Assembly (NCBI GenBank): GCA_902493385.1
Contig: CABUPO010000006.1
Location: 1 to 64,000, forward strand
Length of the DNA: 64,000 nt
Reading direction: 5' to 3'
From: an uncultured Lachnospiraceae bacterium
GTDB lineage: Bacteria > Bacillota > Clostridia > Lachnospirales > Lachnospiraceae
Positions 53,440 to 63,600 of the stretch are shown here, one piece after another. A program made the translations under genes and the position numbers. Position 1 is the first letter of the stretch; each line of letters begins with the position of its first letter. Under the pieces are notes generated by a model that saw nothing but the letters and a program-made list of their open reading frames with translations, ran no database searches and was not told the DNA's origin.

Positions 53440-56400
53440 ATGCAGATGTTTATGCATAGGTATTTCAAGAGATTTGTATCTTTATTATTAATAATAATTA
53501 TGTCAGGAACGGTGATACCGGTCATGGAGCAAAACACAGTGAATGCTGCGGAAAATGTGGCGTCATTTACAAGACAGACAATTAATTTTAACAGGGAATG
53601 GAAATTCGTCCGGGATAATGTCGAAGGAGCTGAACAGGAAAATTATAACGACAGCAGCTGGTACAATGTAGGACTCCCGCATGATTTCAGTATTCCATAC
53701 TGGCAGGAAGAAAAGCATTATACAGGGTATGGATGGTACCGAAAGGATTTTGATGTAAAAAAAGAGTGGATAGGAAAGCATCTGACTCTTGATTTTGCAG
53801 GGGTGTTTCATACAGCAGAAGTATATGTAAATGGTCAGTTTGCAGGAGAGCATGAGGGAGGATATACCGGCTTTGAGATAGATATATCAGGCTTTGTGCG
53901 TGAAGGAAGCAACACGGTTGCCGTATGCGTCAACAATATATGGAAAGATTACCTTGCCCCGCGTGCTGGCGAGCATATGTTTACGGGAGGAATATACAGG
54001 GATGTAAACCTTGTTATTACAAGCCCCGTACATGTAAGCTGGTACGGTACATTCGTGCAGACGCCTGATATTAATGCAGAGAGGTCTAATGTGAGAGTTC
54101 TTGCCGAGATAGCCAATAACAGCGGCGCATCACAGACGGTAAGCGTAACGCATACAGTCTATGATGCGGATAAAAAGGCTGTTGCATCAATTGATTCAGG
54201 AAATGTGCAGATTGCTTCTAATACAACATATGAGTTTGATAATACAAGTGGGTATATACAAAATATTAATCTGTGGAGCCCTGAAAATCCATATCTGTAT
54301 TCAGTACATACTGACGTGCATGTAAATGGACAGTCTGTAGACCAGTATGACACTACATTTGGATTCAGATGGTTTGAGTTTGATAAGGATGAAGGGTTTT
54401 TCTTAAATGGCGAGCATTACTGGATTGACGGCGCAAACGCCCATCAGGACCATGCGGGCTGGGCGAATGCCGTAACAGCTGAGGCGCTTAAGAGAGACGT
54501 TTCAATGATAAAGGAATCGGGTCTTAACTTTATAAGAGGCTCGCATTATCCGCATTCTCCTGCATATGCAGATGCGTGCGATGAGCTGGGAGTGCTGTTC
54601 TGGAGCGAGGCGGCATTTTGGTGTACTGCAGCATATGGAGAAGGGAGCCAAAACGGCACTTCTGAAGATTATAAAGCAGATGGATACCCAACTACAGGAA
54701 ACAAAGCGACAGAGGAAGCATTTGAGCAAAGCTGCATTGACTGTCTTACTGAGATGATAAGGATTAACAGAAACCACCCGTCAATTATTGTATGGAGTAT
54801 GGGAAACGAGCCGTTCTTTGGGAGTAATGCAGAAAAGAAAAAGAAATTAATAAGCAAAATGGCGGGAGTTGCAAAAGAGCTTGACAATACAAGATATACG
54901 GCAATTGGAGGAACACAGAGAGGAGAATTTGACCATCTTCCTAATGTAGATATTGCAGGTTATAATGGCGACGGAGCGAGTATGCCTGAATATCAGGACC
55001 CACAGGTTGCTAATCTTGTGGCAGAATATTCATCTCATACAGGAAACAGGCCTGACAAATACACGGCATATTACGGAAGCGTACAGGTTGACGATAATAA
55101 TGAAGCTATAAGGTATCCCTGGAGAAGCGGGATAGCTCTTTGGTGTGCATTCCATCATGGTTCCATTATGGCAAGAAGCTACGGCGACATGGGATATATC
55201 GACTACTACAGACTTCCGCTTAATACGTGGTATTATTACAGATATAACAGGACAGGAACAGAGCCTGAATTTTCGCAGGAAGGAACTCCTGCAAGGTTAT
55301 CTCTGTCTGCATCTGATACGACTATAAAAAATGACGGTACAAGCGATACCCATATTATTGTTACAGTAACTGATGATGAAGGCAATTGGCTTAATTCTGA
55401 ACCGGAGGTAACACTTGAAGTAATTGAAGGTCCGGGCTTATTCCCTACAGGAAAAACAATGACATTTAAGCCAGGCGACAGTATGAGAGACGGAAAGGCA
55501 GCCATAGAATTTCGTTCATATTATGCAGGCGTTACAACGATAGAAGCATACTCGGCTTCTAATCCTGAGCTTGAGCCTGCAACTATTCAGATAACAACTG
55601 TAGGAGAAGGCTCTGTAGATGAACCTGATATTACGACAATGTACGGAGCGTTTATGAGTAATGGAGGATATGTTCCTAACTCAATCGAAGAGCCTTCGGC
55701 ATACAAATACCATAGCTTTAATGGATGTCCGATGAATGCAAGCAGCGGCTTGGAAACTGTCCAAAATGTTCAGGACGGAGATGATTTTACATCATGGACT
55801 GCCTCTGCCTCAGGAAGCAATCAGTGGCTGAACATGGAAATAGAACACGGAGGAATTAATCTATATAAGGCAAGACTTACATTTAACGGCAAGGTATATC
55901 CTTACAAAATACAGTACAAAGCTGTTAATATATCCGACGAAGAATGGATTACGATTAAGGAATATGACAGTAATACAATTAATCTGAGGCCTTATGAGGA
56001 AAGCTTTGGCGGCACTTATATGAGATATATAAGGATAGAGTTTACTGATGTGCCTCAGAATGAATATGCTAATATCGGCGAGATAAAGCTGTACGGAATC
56101 AGGGCAGATCAGGACGGATATGAGGTTGGTATAAGAAATCTTTCCGATAAATCCGAAGATATAGAATGTGAAACAAATTCAGAATTAGTATATGACCTTG
56201 AGAATAACGCAAAAAATTATGCAAGATTTCAGAGTGATATAATATTTGACTCACAGACAGAGCTTAAGTCGCCTGTTAAGGTTTCGGTATACTGTGACGA
56301 AGAGCTTATGTTTGAAAAGACGATAAGTAATCCTGATGATGTTACATCAATAGATATAAGTGTTAATAAAGTAAAAGCGTTAAAGTTATGTGCAGCGTCT

Positions 56401-57531
56401 GATACAGAGGGTATAGCTTTTAAATGGAGCAATGCCAGACTTATCGGAGCCTTAAGGGATATTTCTGTCAGCCAGAGCAGGGTTAATACGCAGATATGTT
56501 CAGGAATGGATCCGCTTATTCCGGGTGAAAAGCTTACCATGCAGGCAAGATTTGAGAATAAGGCAGAAGAAAAAGCAGAGCTTGGCCTGGCACAGGTGCT
56601 TTATAGTGCAGATGGTACTGCTCTGGCAGCTGACATAACAGCTGTAAGTGTTCCTGGTAAGGGAAATAAGGTCATTAACCTTAATATGGACATTCCTGCT
56701 GATATTGAAAAGCTATCTTATGTAAAAATTATGGCATGGAATAAAGATACACTGATGCCCGTTACTGAGGATGCATATATATTTAATGAAACCGGCGCTG
56801 TGGGAGCGGCTGCGGCAGGTTTAAGAAATGATGCAGGGCTTCTTAGTGCGATTAAGGATGCAATGAATATAATATATTCAGGTGATGCAGACAGATATAC
56901 TTCCGATTCAAGAAAGGGCTATACAGAAGCGCTTGTAAAGGGAAGCGCAGTGCTTAATGATGCATCCCTGCCTCAGTCTGATGTGGATTCGGCTGAAAAT
57001 GCAATACGGAATGCAATAGCAGGATTAAAGCTAAAAACGACTGTTTCTGACGATACTGTAACTATACCGGCTGACCAGGCAGCGCAGCCTTATACACAGG
57101 GCATAAATGATGCTATAAAAAAAGGCGGTATTTATAAAGCTGGAAAATACAGGTACAAGGTACTTAAGGTCAGCGATAAGACGGTAAACGTATCTCTTTA
57201 CAGGCCGGTATCAAAGAAAATGAAGACAGCAGTAATTCCTGCGGCAGTAAAGATAAAAGGAAGAAGCTGCAAGGTGACGGCTGTCTCTGCCAAGGCTTTT
57301 ATGAATAATAAGAAGCTTAAGAAAGTGGTTGTTGGGAAAAATGTTACAAAAATAGGTAAAAAGGCATTCTTTAAAACCCCAGGCCTCAGCCTTGTAACAG
57401 TTAAATCGACAAGGCTTAAGAAAGTATACAAAAATACCTTTAGAAAAAGCTCCAAAAAGCTTATTGTAAGGGCGCCTGAGAAAAAGCTTAAGGCATACAA
57501 AAAGCTTATGAAGAATGTAAAGGTCAGATAA
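53440..57531 (+). CDS. Secreted multidomain GH2 glycosidase
   Basis: A 1363-residue exported protein. Signal peptide (1-36, ending V-N-A-A). The GH2 sugar-binding, Ig-like and catalytic domains follow; acid/base E457 lies in S-M-G-N-E-P, and the likely nucleophile is E529 in V-A-E-Y-S-S-H. Next are an invasin/Big-like domain, a discoidin/CBM32-like domain (W-T-A-S-A-S-G-S-N-Q-W-L), an NPCBM-like module, a FIVAR-like helical segment (about 1125-1185), and a lysine-rich BspA/LRR_5-like C-terminus. Most likely a beta-galactosidase or a related exo-enzyme; sugar specificity cannot be read. GGGGG precedes the ATG at 53440. It converges with an AraC gene only eight bases away. Confidence 0.9.
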   Translation: MQMFMHRYFKRFVSLLLIIIMSGTVIPVMEQNTVNAAENVASFTRQTINFNREWKFVRDNVEGAEQENYNDSSWYNVGLPHDFSIPYWQEEKHYTGYGWYRKDFDVKKEWIGKHLTLDFAGVFHTAEVYVNGQFAGEHEGGYTGFEIDISGFVREGSNTVAVCVNNIWKDYLAPRAGEHMFTGGIYRDVNLVITSPVHVSWYGTFVQTPDINAERSNVRVLAEIANNSGASQTVSVTHTVYDADKKAVASIDSGNVQIASNTTYEFDNTSGYIQNINLWSPENPYLYSVHTDVHVNGQSVDQYDTTFGFRWFEFDKDEGFFLNGEHYWIDGANAHQDHAGWANAVTAEALKRDVSMIKESGLNFIRGSHYPHSPAYADACDELGVLFWSEAAFWCTAAYGEGSQNGTSEDYKADGYPTTGNKATEEAFEQSCIDCLTEMIRINRNHPSIIVWSMGNEPFFGSNAEKKKKLISKMAGVAKELDNTRYTAIGGTQRGEFDHLPNVDIAGYNGDGASMPEYQDPQVANLVAEYSSHTGNRPDKYTAYYGSVQVDDNNEAIRYPWRSGIALWCAFHHGSIMARSYGDMGYIDYYRLPLNTWYYYRYNRTGTEPEFSQEGTPARLSLSASDTTIKNDGTSDTHIIVTVTDDEGNWLNSEPEVTLEVIEGPGLFPTGKTMTFKPGDSMRDGKAAIEFRSYYAGVTTIEAYSASNPELEPATIQITTVGEGSVDEPDITTMYGAFMSNGGYVPNSIEEPSAYKYHSFNGCPMNASSGLETVQNVQDGDDFTSWTASASGSNQWLNMEIEHGGINLYKARLTFNGKVYPYKIQYKAVNISDEEWITIKEYDSNTINLRPYEESFGGTYMRYIRIEFTDVPQNEYANIGEIKLYGIRADQDGYEVGIRNLSDKSEDIECETNSELVYDLENNAKNYARFQSDIIFDSQTELKSPVKVSVYCDEELMFEKTISNPDDVTSIDISVNKVKALKLCAASDTEGIAFKWSNARLIGALRDISVSQSRVNTQICSGMDPLIPGEKLTMQARFENKAEEKAELGLAQVLYSADGTALAADITAVSVPGKGNKVINLNMDIPADIEKLSYVKIMAWNKDTLMPVTEDAYIFNETGAVGAAAAGLRNDAGLLSAIKDAMNIIYSGDADRYTSDSRKGYTEALVKGSAVLNDASLPQSDVDSAENAIRNAIAGLKLKTTVSDDTVTIPADQAAQPYTQGINDAIKKGGIYKAGKYRYKVLKVSDKTVNVSLYRPVSKKMKTAVIPAAVKIKGRSCKVTAVSAKAFMNNKKLKKVVVGKNVTKIGKKAFFKTPGLSLVTVKSTRLKKVYKNTFRKSSKKLIVRAPEKKLKAYKKLMKNVKVR

Positions 57532-57538
57532 GCTGTAA

Positions 57539-58438
57539 CTATTTGTAATTTCTGCGGTATACGGAAGGGGATTCCTTCATTATTTTAGTAAATGCACGAT
57601 TATAATAGCTGATATTGTTGAACCCGCACAGGGAGGCAATTTCAGCTATTTTTTTGTCTGTGTTAAGAAGCAGTGAACAGCTTTCTATAATCCTTCTTTT
57701 ATTCAGGTAAGAAAACGGGGTATATCCCGTAAATTCTTTAAACTGCCTGCAAAAATGCCCGGAGCTTAGACCGGCGATACTCGAAAGAGTATCAAGCGTA
57801 AGCGGCTGTGTATAATTCTTATCTATGTAATCTACACATTTTTTCAGATACGGCTGTATGTGGCTGCCTGACGAGTTTTTCATAAGCGCATGCATATGGT
57901 TGTTGTACAAAAGCTGCCATATGACAAGAAGATTGCCGCGTATTATAAGCTCGTTATATTTGACGTCACAGTCTATAGTGCTGAAAATGTTATCAAGACA
58001 TGAAAGGACGTCATTCTGCCATGATTTGTCAGGCTGCCGGTATATAGGTATGATACAGTCAATTGCATGGTACGTTATAGGAAGCAGGTAACGTTCGCAG
58101 TAGGAAGGGAGGATTTCAGTAAGCATATCCGTAGAAAAAACAATTGCATAAAACTCGCTGTCAATATTATCCTGAATGCTTTTATCTGCATAATGAAGCA
58201 GGTCGGGAGGAACCATTATGGCGTCGCCTGCGTTAAGTACGAATTTCTGCTCTTCTATGAAGAAGTCAACCTTTCCTGAGACAAGATAAAATAGTTCTAT
58301 TTCAGTATGGCAGTGAAGATAGAGCGTCTGCATATTATAAGGGACGGTTATGTGATGAAGTGAAAAAGGGCGCGACTGTGTTTTGTGCAGATAATTTTCT
58401 ATTGGTTTATCTGATTTCATATATTTGCCAGATGCCAT
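57539..58438 (-). CDS. AraC family transcriptional regulator with cupin sensor
   Basis: A 299-residue regulator. The N-terminal cupin carries H-C-H-T-E-I-E-L-F-Y and P-P-D-L-L-H; the C-terminus has two HTH motifs (L-S-S-I-A-G-L-S-S-G-H-F-C-R-Q-F-K-E-F and I-A-S-L-C-G-F-N-N-I-S-Y-Y-N-R). AGGAGGCG lies before the ATG. It is divergent from the GH31 gene, and the shared 150-base gap probably contains its operator. Confidence 0.93.
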   Translation of the reverse strand: MASGKYMKSDKPIENYLHKTQSRPFSLHHITVPYNMQTLYLHCHTEIELFYLVSGKVDFFIEEQKFVLNAGDAIMVPPDLLHYADKSIQDNIDSEFYAIVFSTDMLTEILPSYCERYLLPITYHAIDCIIPIYRQPDKSWQNDVLSCLDNIFSTIDCDVKYNELIIRGNLLVIWQLLYNNHMHALMKNSSGSHIQPYLKKCVDYIDKNYTQPLTLDTLSSIAGLSSGHFCRQFKEFTGYTPFSYLNKRRIIESCSLLLNTDKKIAEIASLCGFNNISYYNRAFTKIMKESPSVYRRNYK

Positions 58439-58592
58439 AATCTATCGCCTCCTGTAATTATGTAACAATAGCAATATGTCAAAATAGTGTTAATTTTTGT
58501 TGATATAGTTATAGATAAGAAGAATTACAGAGGATATACTTATATTTACAATGAATAGTTATATTTTTTTAATAAATGGGGGAAATGAAATT

Positions 58593-60572
58593 ATGGGAAA
58601 AATTACAATATGTAAAGATAAGCTTATATATCAGAGAAGAGATGAACTTACTGTACTTGAACCGTACGGGCCTAACTGTATAAGATGCCGCTCAACCAAA
58701 AATTCAAAGCTTTCAGACGAGGACTGGACGCTTCTTCCTCCTAAAGAGGGCGCGGATTATACGATAAGCGGCGATGGGTCTGTTGCAGAGATTAAAAACG
58801 GAATGGTAAGCGTAAAGCTTGAGGCCGGTAATATATGGTATGGAGGAATAATTAGTTTTTACAGAAAAGACGAGCAGATTCTCCATACAAAATATGAAGG
58901 TCATTATACAGGCAGGAATATACATAGGGAGGGCGACCATTATCAGGTTAAGGTAATATTTGACGCGCACGAAGGAGAGCATTTTTACGGACTCGGACAG
59001 GAGCAGGAGGACCAGTTCGACAGAAAAGGAAGCACAGTTAATCTTGAGCATTATAATACCAAATCGGCTGTACCGGTATATTATTCTTCGATGGGCTACG
59101 GATTTTTGTGGAACAGTCCGGCGCCGGGAAGGTGCGAGACTACCAATAACCATACGATGTGGGTCTCAGACAGTGCGTATCAGGCAGATTTTCTCGTTTA
59201 TGCTGCGCAAACTCCGAAAGAGGTTATGGGAATATACGCTGACCTTACGGGATACGCGCCAAGATTTCCGCGCTGGGCGGCAGGCTTCTGGCAGAGCAGG
59301 ATGAGATATGAAACTCAGGATGAGCTTATGGAGACTGCGCGTGAGTATAAGAAAAGAGGACTTCCGCTTGCTGCTATAGTTATAGACTTTTTTCACTGGC
59401 CGGAACAGGGCGAATGGATGTTTGACGACAGATTTTGGCCGGATCCTGAGGCTATGGTTTCAGAGCTTAAAGAGATGGGGGTTGAGCCTGTGGTATCTAT
59501 ATGGCCTACAACTAATCCTAAAAGCCGTTACTACCGTGAGATGGATGAAGCCAATATGCTTGTAAGGACTGAGAATGGAACATATGGAACATTTGATTTT
59601 TACGGAATGCAGACCTTTATAGACACTACTAATCCAAAGACACGCGAGTATGTGTGGAAGCTCGTAAAGGAGCATTATTATGATTTGGGGATTAGGAATT
59701 TCTGGCTTGATGAAGCGGAGCCGGAGGTGCGTCCTCAGCAGTATCATAACCTGAAGCTCTATGCGGGAAACGGAGCTCAGGCAGCAATGCTTTATCCATA
59801 CTGTTACAGTCAGACCTTTTATGAAGGTCTGAAAAGCGAAGGAGAAGAAGATATAATTCTTCTTACCCGAGCGGCGTATCCGGGAACTCAGAAGTTTGGT
59901 TCGCTTGTATGGAACGGAGATATCCAGTCAACATTTGACGCATTAAGAATGAGCGTAAAGACGGGGCTTTCAATGGCAATGTGCGGAATACCCTGGTGGA
60001 ACAGCGATATCGGCGGTTTCTTTAACGGAGATATAGAAAGCGATTATTTCAGGGAGCTTATAGTAAGATGGATGCAGTTCGGCGTATTCTGTCCGGTCAT
60101 GAGAATTCATGGAACCAGAAACAGATTAAAGGACCAGGCTCCCGCTGCGCCGGGAATACTTGCAGAGACGGGCGGATATAATGAGCTTTGGAGCTTTGGC
60201 GATGAGGTGTATGAGATTCTTGTAAAGCTTGTAAAGCTCCGTGAAAGGCTTAAACCATATATATGGAAGTACATGGATGAAGCTTCTGAAACAGGCGTAG
60301 CGATAATGAGGCCGATGTTTGTGGAATTTCCTGATGATGAAATATGCTATACGCTTTCCGACCAGTACATGTTTGGAGCAGACATATTATTTGCGCCTGT
60401 TGTAAATCAGGGACAGACCGAAAGAAAAGTATATCTTCCTGAAGGAGTCTGGACTGACGCAGATACAAAAGAAAATATTGACGGAAACCAGTGGATAACA
60501 TGTAAGGCTTCGGTGGATAAGTTTATTGCATTTGTCAGAGACGGAAGCGACGTTATTAATGTGTTTGAATAA
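58593..60572 (+). CDS. GH31 family alpha-glycosidase (alpha-xylosidase/alpha-glucosidase)
   Basis: A 659-residue cytoplasmic enzyme without a signal peptide. The GH31 catalytic residues are visible: nucleophile D373 in F-W-L-D-E-A-E-P and acid/base D443 in W-N-G-D. W-W-N-S-D-I-G-G-F is a further hallmark. The E-A-E-P form rather than N-E-P occurs in several GH31 subfamilies, so xylose or glucose as substrate remains open. GGGGGAAATG lies before the ATG at 58593. The next gene begins 32 bases later, suggesting an operon. Confidence 0.92.
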   Translation: MGKITICKDKLIYQRRDELTVLEPYGPNCIRCRSTKNSKLSDEDWTLLPPKEGADYTISGDGSVAEIKNGMVSVKLEAGNIWYGGIISFYRKDEQILHTKYEGHYTGRNIHREGDHYQVKVIFDAHEGEHFYGLGQEQEDQFDRKGSTVNLEHYNTKSAVPVYYSSMGYGFLWNSPAPGRCETTNNHTMWVSDSAYQADFLVYAAQTPKEVMGIYADLTGYAPRFPRWAAGFWQSRMRYETQDELMETAREYKKRGLPLAAIVIDFFHWPEQGEWMFDDRFWPDPEAMVSELKEMGVEPVVSIWPTTNPKSRYYREMDEANMLVRTENGTYGTFDFYGMQTFIDTTNPKTREYVWKLVKEHYYDLGIRNFWLDEAEPEVRPQQYHNLKLYAGNGAQAAMLYPYCYSQTFYEGLKSEGEEDIILLTRAAYPGTQKFGSLVWNGDIQSTFDALRMSVKTGLSMAMCGIPWWNSDIGGFFNGDIESDYFRELIVRWMQFGVFCPVMRIHGTRNRLKDQAPAAPGILAETGGYNELWSFGDEVYEILVKLVKLRERLKPYIWKYMDEASETGVAIMRPMFVEFPDDEICYTLSDQYMFGADILFAPVVNQGQTERKVYLPEGVWTDADTKENIDGNQWITCKASVDKFIAFVRDGSDVINVFE

Positions 60573-60604
60573 ATGATTATTATAAATAATACGAGGAGGT
60601 AGAA

Positions 60605-63600
60605 ATGATGAAACGAAGCAAAAGGATTTTTAATCTGTTTTTAGCCGCTGCTATGCTGTGCTGCCTCATAGTTTTTGGAAGAGGCACTGCAAAGGCTGAT
60701 AACGAACCTGCAAAGGCCCACCCTAATGCAGTAGTTTATCAGGCAGAGGATGCGCTTCTTACAGGGGGAGCAAGAAAAGCTGCTGACCATACCGGTTATA
60801 CCGGAACGGGATTTGCTGCGGGTTTTGATAACAGCGGTACTGCAAAGGCTGCGTTTACTGTAAACGTATCGTCTGCCGGAACATATTATCTGTCTTTCAG
60901 ATATTCTGCCGGCGATGTTGGCGGGTGGCCAAAGAACAGGACGCTTGCACTTTCGGTAGGAGATACAAGCGAAAACGTGACATTTACCGGAACAGACAGT
61001 ACATGGAATACGTGGGAGGAGCTGATAGTGAAAAAAGAGCTTGTCAGCGGAAATAATACAATTTCATTAAGCTGTATTACGAATAACGATAATTCCGACG
61101 CTATTAATCTTGATAAGCTTTCGGTATGGAAATACAGCGATAATCCGATAATAGACGCAATGCTGTTTTCTGAAGACGAATATAACGTAAGCGCAGGTTC
61201 GTCATGCAGCGTAAAAGTAATGGCCGTTAATTCTAACGGAATAATACAGAATGAAGCTTCTGATTTTACGCTTTCTTCTTCAGACGAAAAAATACTTAAG
61301 GTTGATAATGAAAAGAAAACACTTATAGGAGCGTCCGCCGGAACAGCTGTTGTTACAGCAGTGTCGGGAGACGTAAAGGGTACGGCAAAGGTTACTGTCA
61401 TTGACTGTCCGTCTATTACGGCGGATTTAAGCGACGTTGAAAGAGAAGTGCCGGAGTGTATGTTCGGGTATATACTTACCCCTAATTATGATGTTCCTGA
61501 TTCAAGAATCACGCTCCTTGGCAGGATGCTTAACCGCGAGACTATTCCGGCACAGAATTTTCAGGCTATAGGAGATATGGATGGAAGCTATTACGCATAC
61601 GAAGGAAGCGTTATGGAACGCCATCTTGAAGCATACAGGCGCGCCAAAGCATGTGGGGCTGAGTGGTATATGCTTGCAGGACACAATCCGTCATGGGCGA
61701 CAGCAAGCGGAGGTCCTATGGATACTACGGAGAATAAGCCTCTTAAGACTCCAAAGCAGACTGCCGACTTTAAGCAGTATATTAAAGATGTATTTCAGTA
61801 TATGAAGGATAATGGAGCAAAGCCTGATTACGCCGACCTTACAAACGAGTACTGGACAGGTACGGAGGAGACGTTTAAGGCTGTATGGGAAGCGTTAAGA
61901 GAGGTATATCCGGATGATATACCGGCAGTAGGACCTGGAGCAGTAGGATATGACGGAATACCTGATTTTTATATTCCGTATGTTTCGGAAAACGATATTT
62001 CTCTTGAAGGTCCGTCATGGCATGCGTTTTGGACGAGCGATACATATGTTAAATACAGCCAGCTTCTTTCATGGGCGGACGGAATACGCAGTTATCAGGA
62101 AAAATATCCTAAAGCTAACGGCGAATATGTAATATGGGAAGAAAATAACGCCGGAAGTAAAAATGCAACCGACTGGACAAGAAGCATGGCAAATGTAGTA
62201 CGTACAGGCGTTGACAGAAATATAAAGGGATGTATGGAATCCGGTAACGCTAACGGAATGAGCGATGTTATAACTACTAACGTTACTGAAAAGAATCCTG
62301 CCGCAAGACGTACAATATGGTGGGTATATTATATGTTTGGACAGATGTCGGGCGAATACGTACATGTAGATACTGTCGGAGATGAAGCGTTTACCGGAGC
62401 GGCAGCCGTAGATAAGGCTGATAAAGAGATAAAGGTAGTTGTTGCAAAGAACGACCTTACCGGACCTGCAAACGTTATTCTTAATAATATACCGTTTGAT
62501 ATGGATAACGCAGTGATTGACCTGTATAAGATTACGGATAATGAAAGCGACGGTCTTACATGGCAGAAAAGAATCAGTCCGGCGTCTTATCAGGACGGCA
62601 ATATGACGTTTACCATAGACGCGGATGCAAATGACACATGGTTTGCCGTAGTTAAGGAATCATCTGCAAAGCCGGGATTTTTTGCACAGATTTCTCCTGA
62701 CGACGGAGAGGCTGTTAATAAAACCCAGACCTTTACATGGCAGAAGGCAGCCGACGCAGAAAGCTACACGCTTACAGTATCAGAAAACGCAGACCTTACA
62801 AGCCCTGTGATTCATAAAGAGGGAATAACAGGTACGTCGTTTGCATCAGATACAGAGCTTGTTTCCGGCAAAAAATATTATTGGAGCGTAACCGCTGTTA
62901 ATGCTAACGGAAGCCGTAAAGTATCTCATGACGTTAAATATACGTTTATAGTATGTGACAGCGAAAATGTTCCCGGACAGTTCGGTCCATATATGCCGTC
63001 GGTTGGAGCAAAAAACGAGGATGTTAATGTTGAGCTTAAATGGTCTGTTGCATATGACGCAGATTCATATCATGTTGTAGTATCGGAAAATGCAGATATG
63101 TCTAATCCTGTTATAGACGAGCAGGGAATAACGACTGTGCGCGATACAGGACAGTTTGGAAGCAAATCTCAGAATTATTATAAGATAAAAGACTCTCTTA
63201 ATTACAAGACTACATATTACTGGATGGTATATGCGGTAAATGAGAACGGAGAGAGGCCTATGAACGGCGTTCCTCATTACTTTACAACAAAAGCAGAGGG
63301 CGACGAACCGTATGACTTCTCGCTTGTGTCTCCTGCGGATGGCGCAAAGGAAGTTGACGCGCGTACGGTTCTTGAATGGGAGCCTTCGGATAATGCGTTT
63401 TTCTATGAACTTAAGGTATATCCTGCCGGAGACGCAGAACATCCTGTTATAAGCAGGGAATATATGATTTATAACAGATATACGGTTGAGCAGGGAGCGC
63501 TTGAGCCGGGTAAAACCTATAATTGGGAAGTAACCGCTTATACAAAGGATAAGAAGCTTTCAGCTCACTGTACACAGGGAACGCAGTCGTTTACTGTAAA

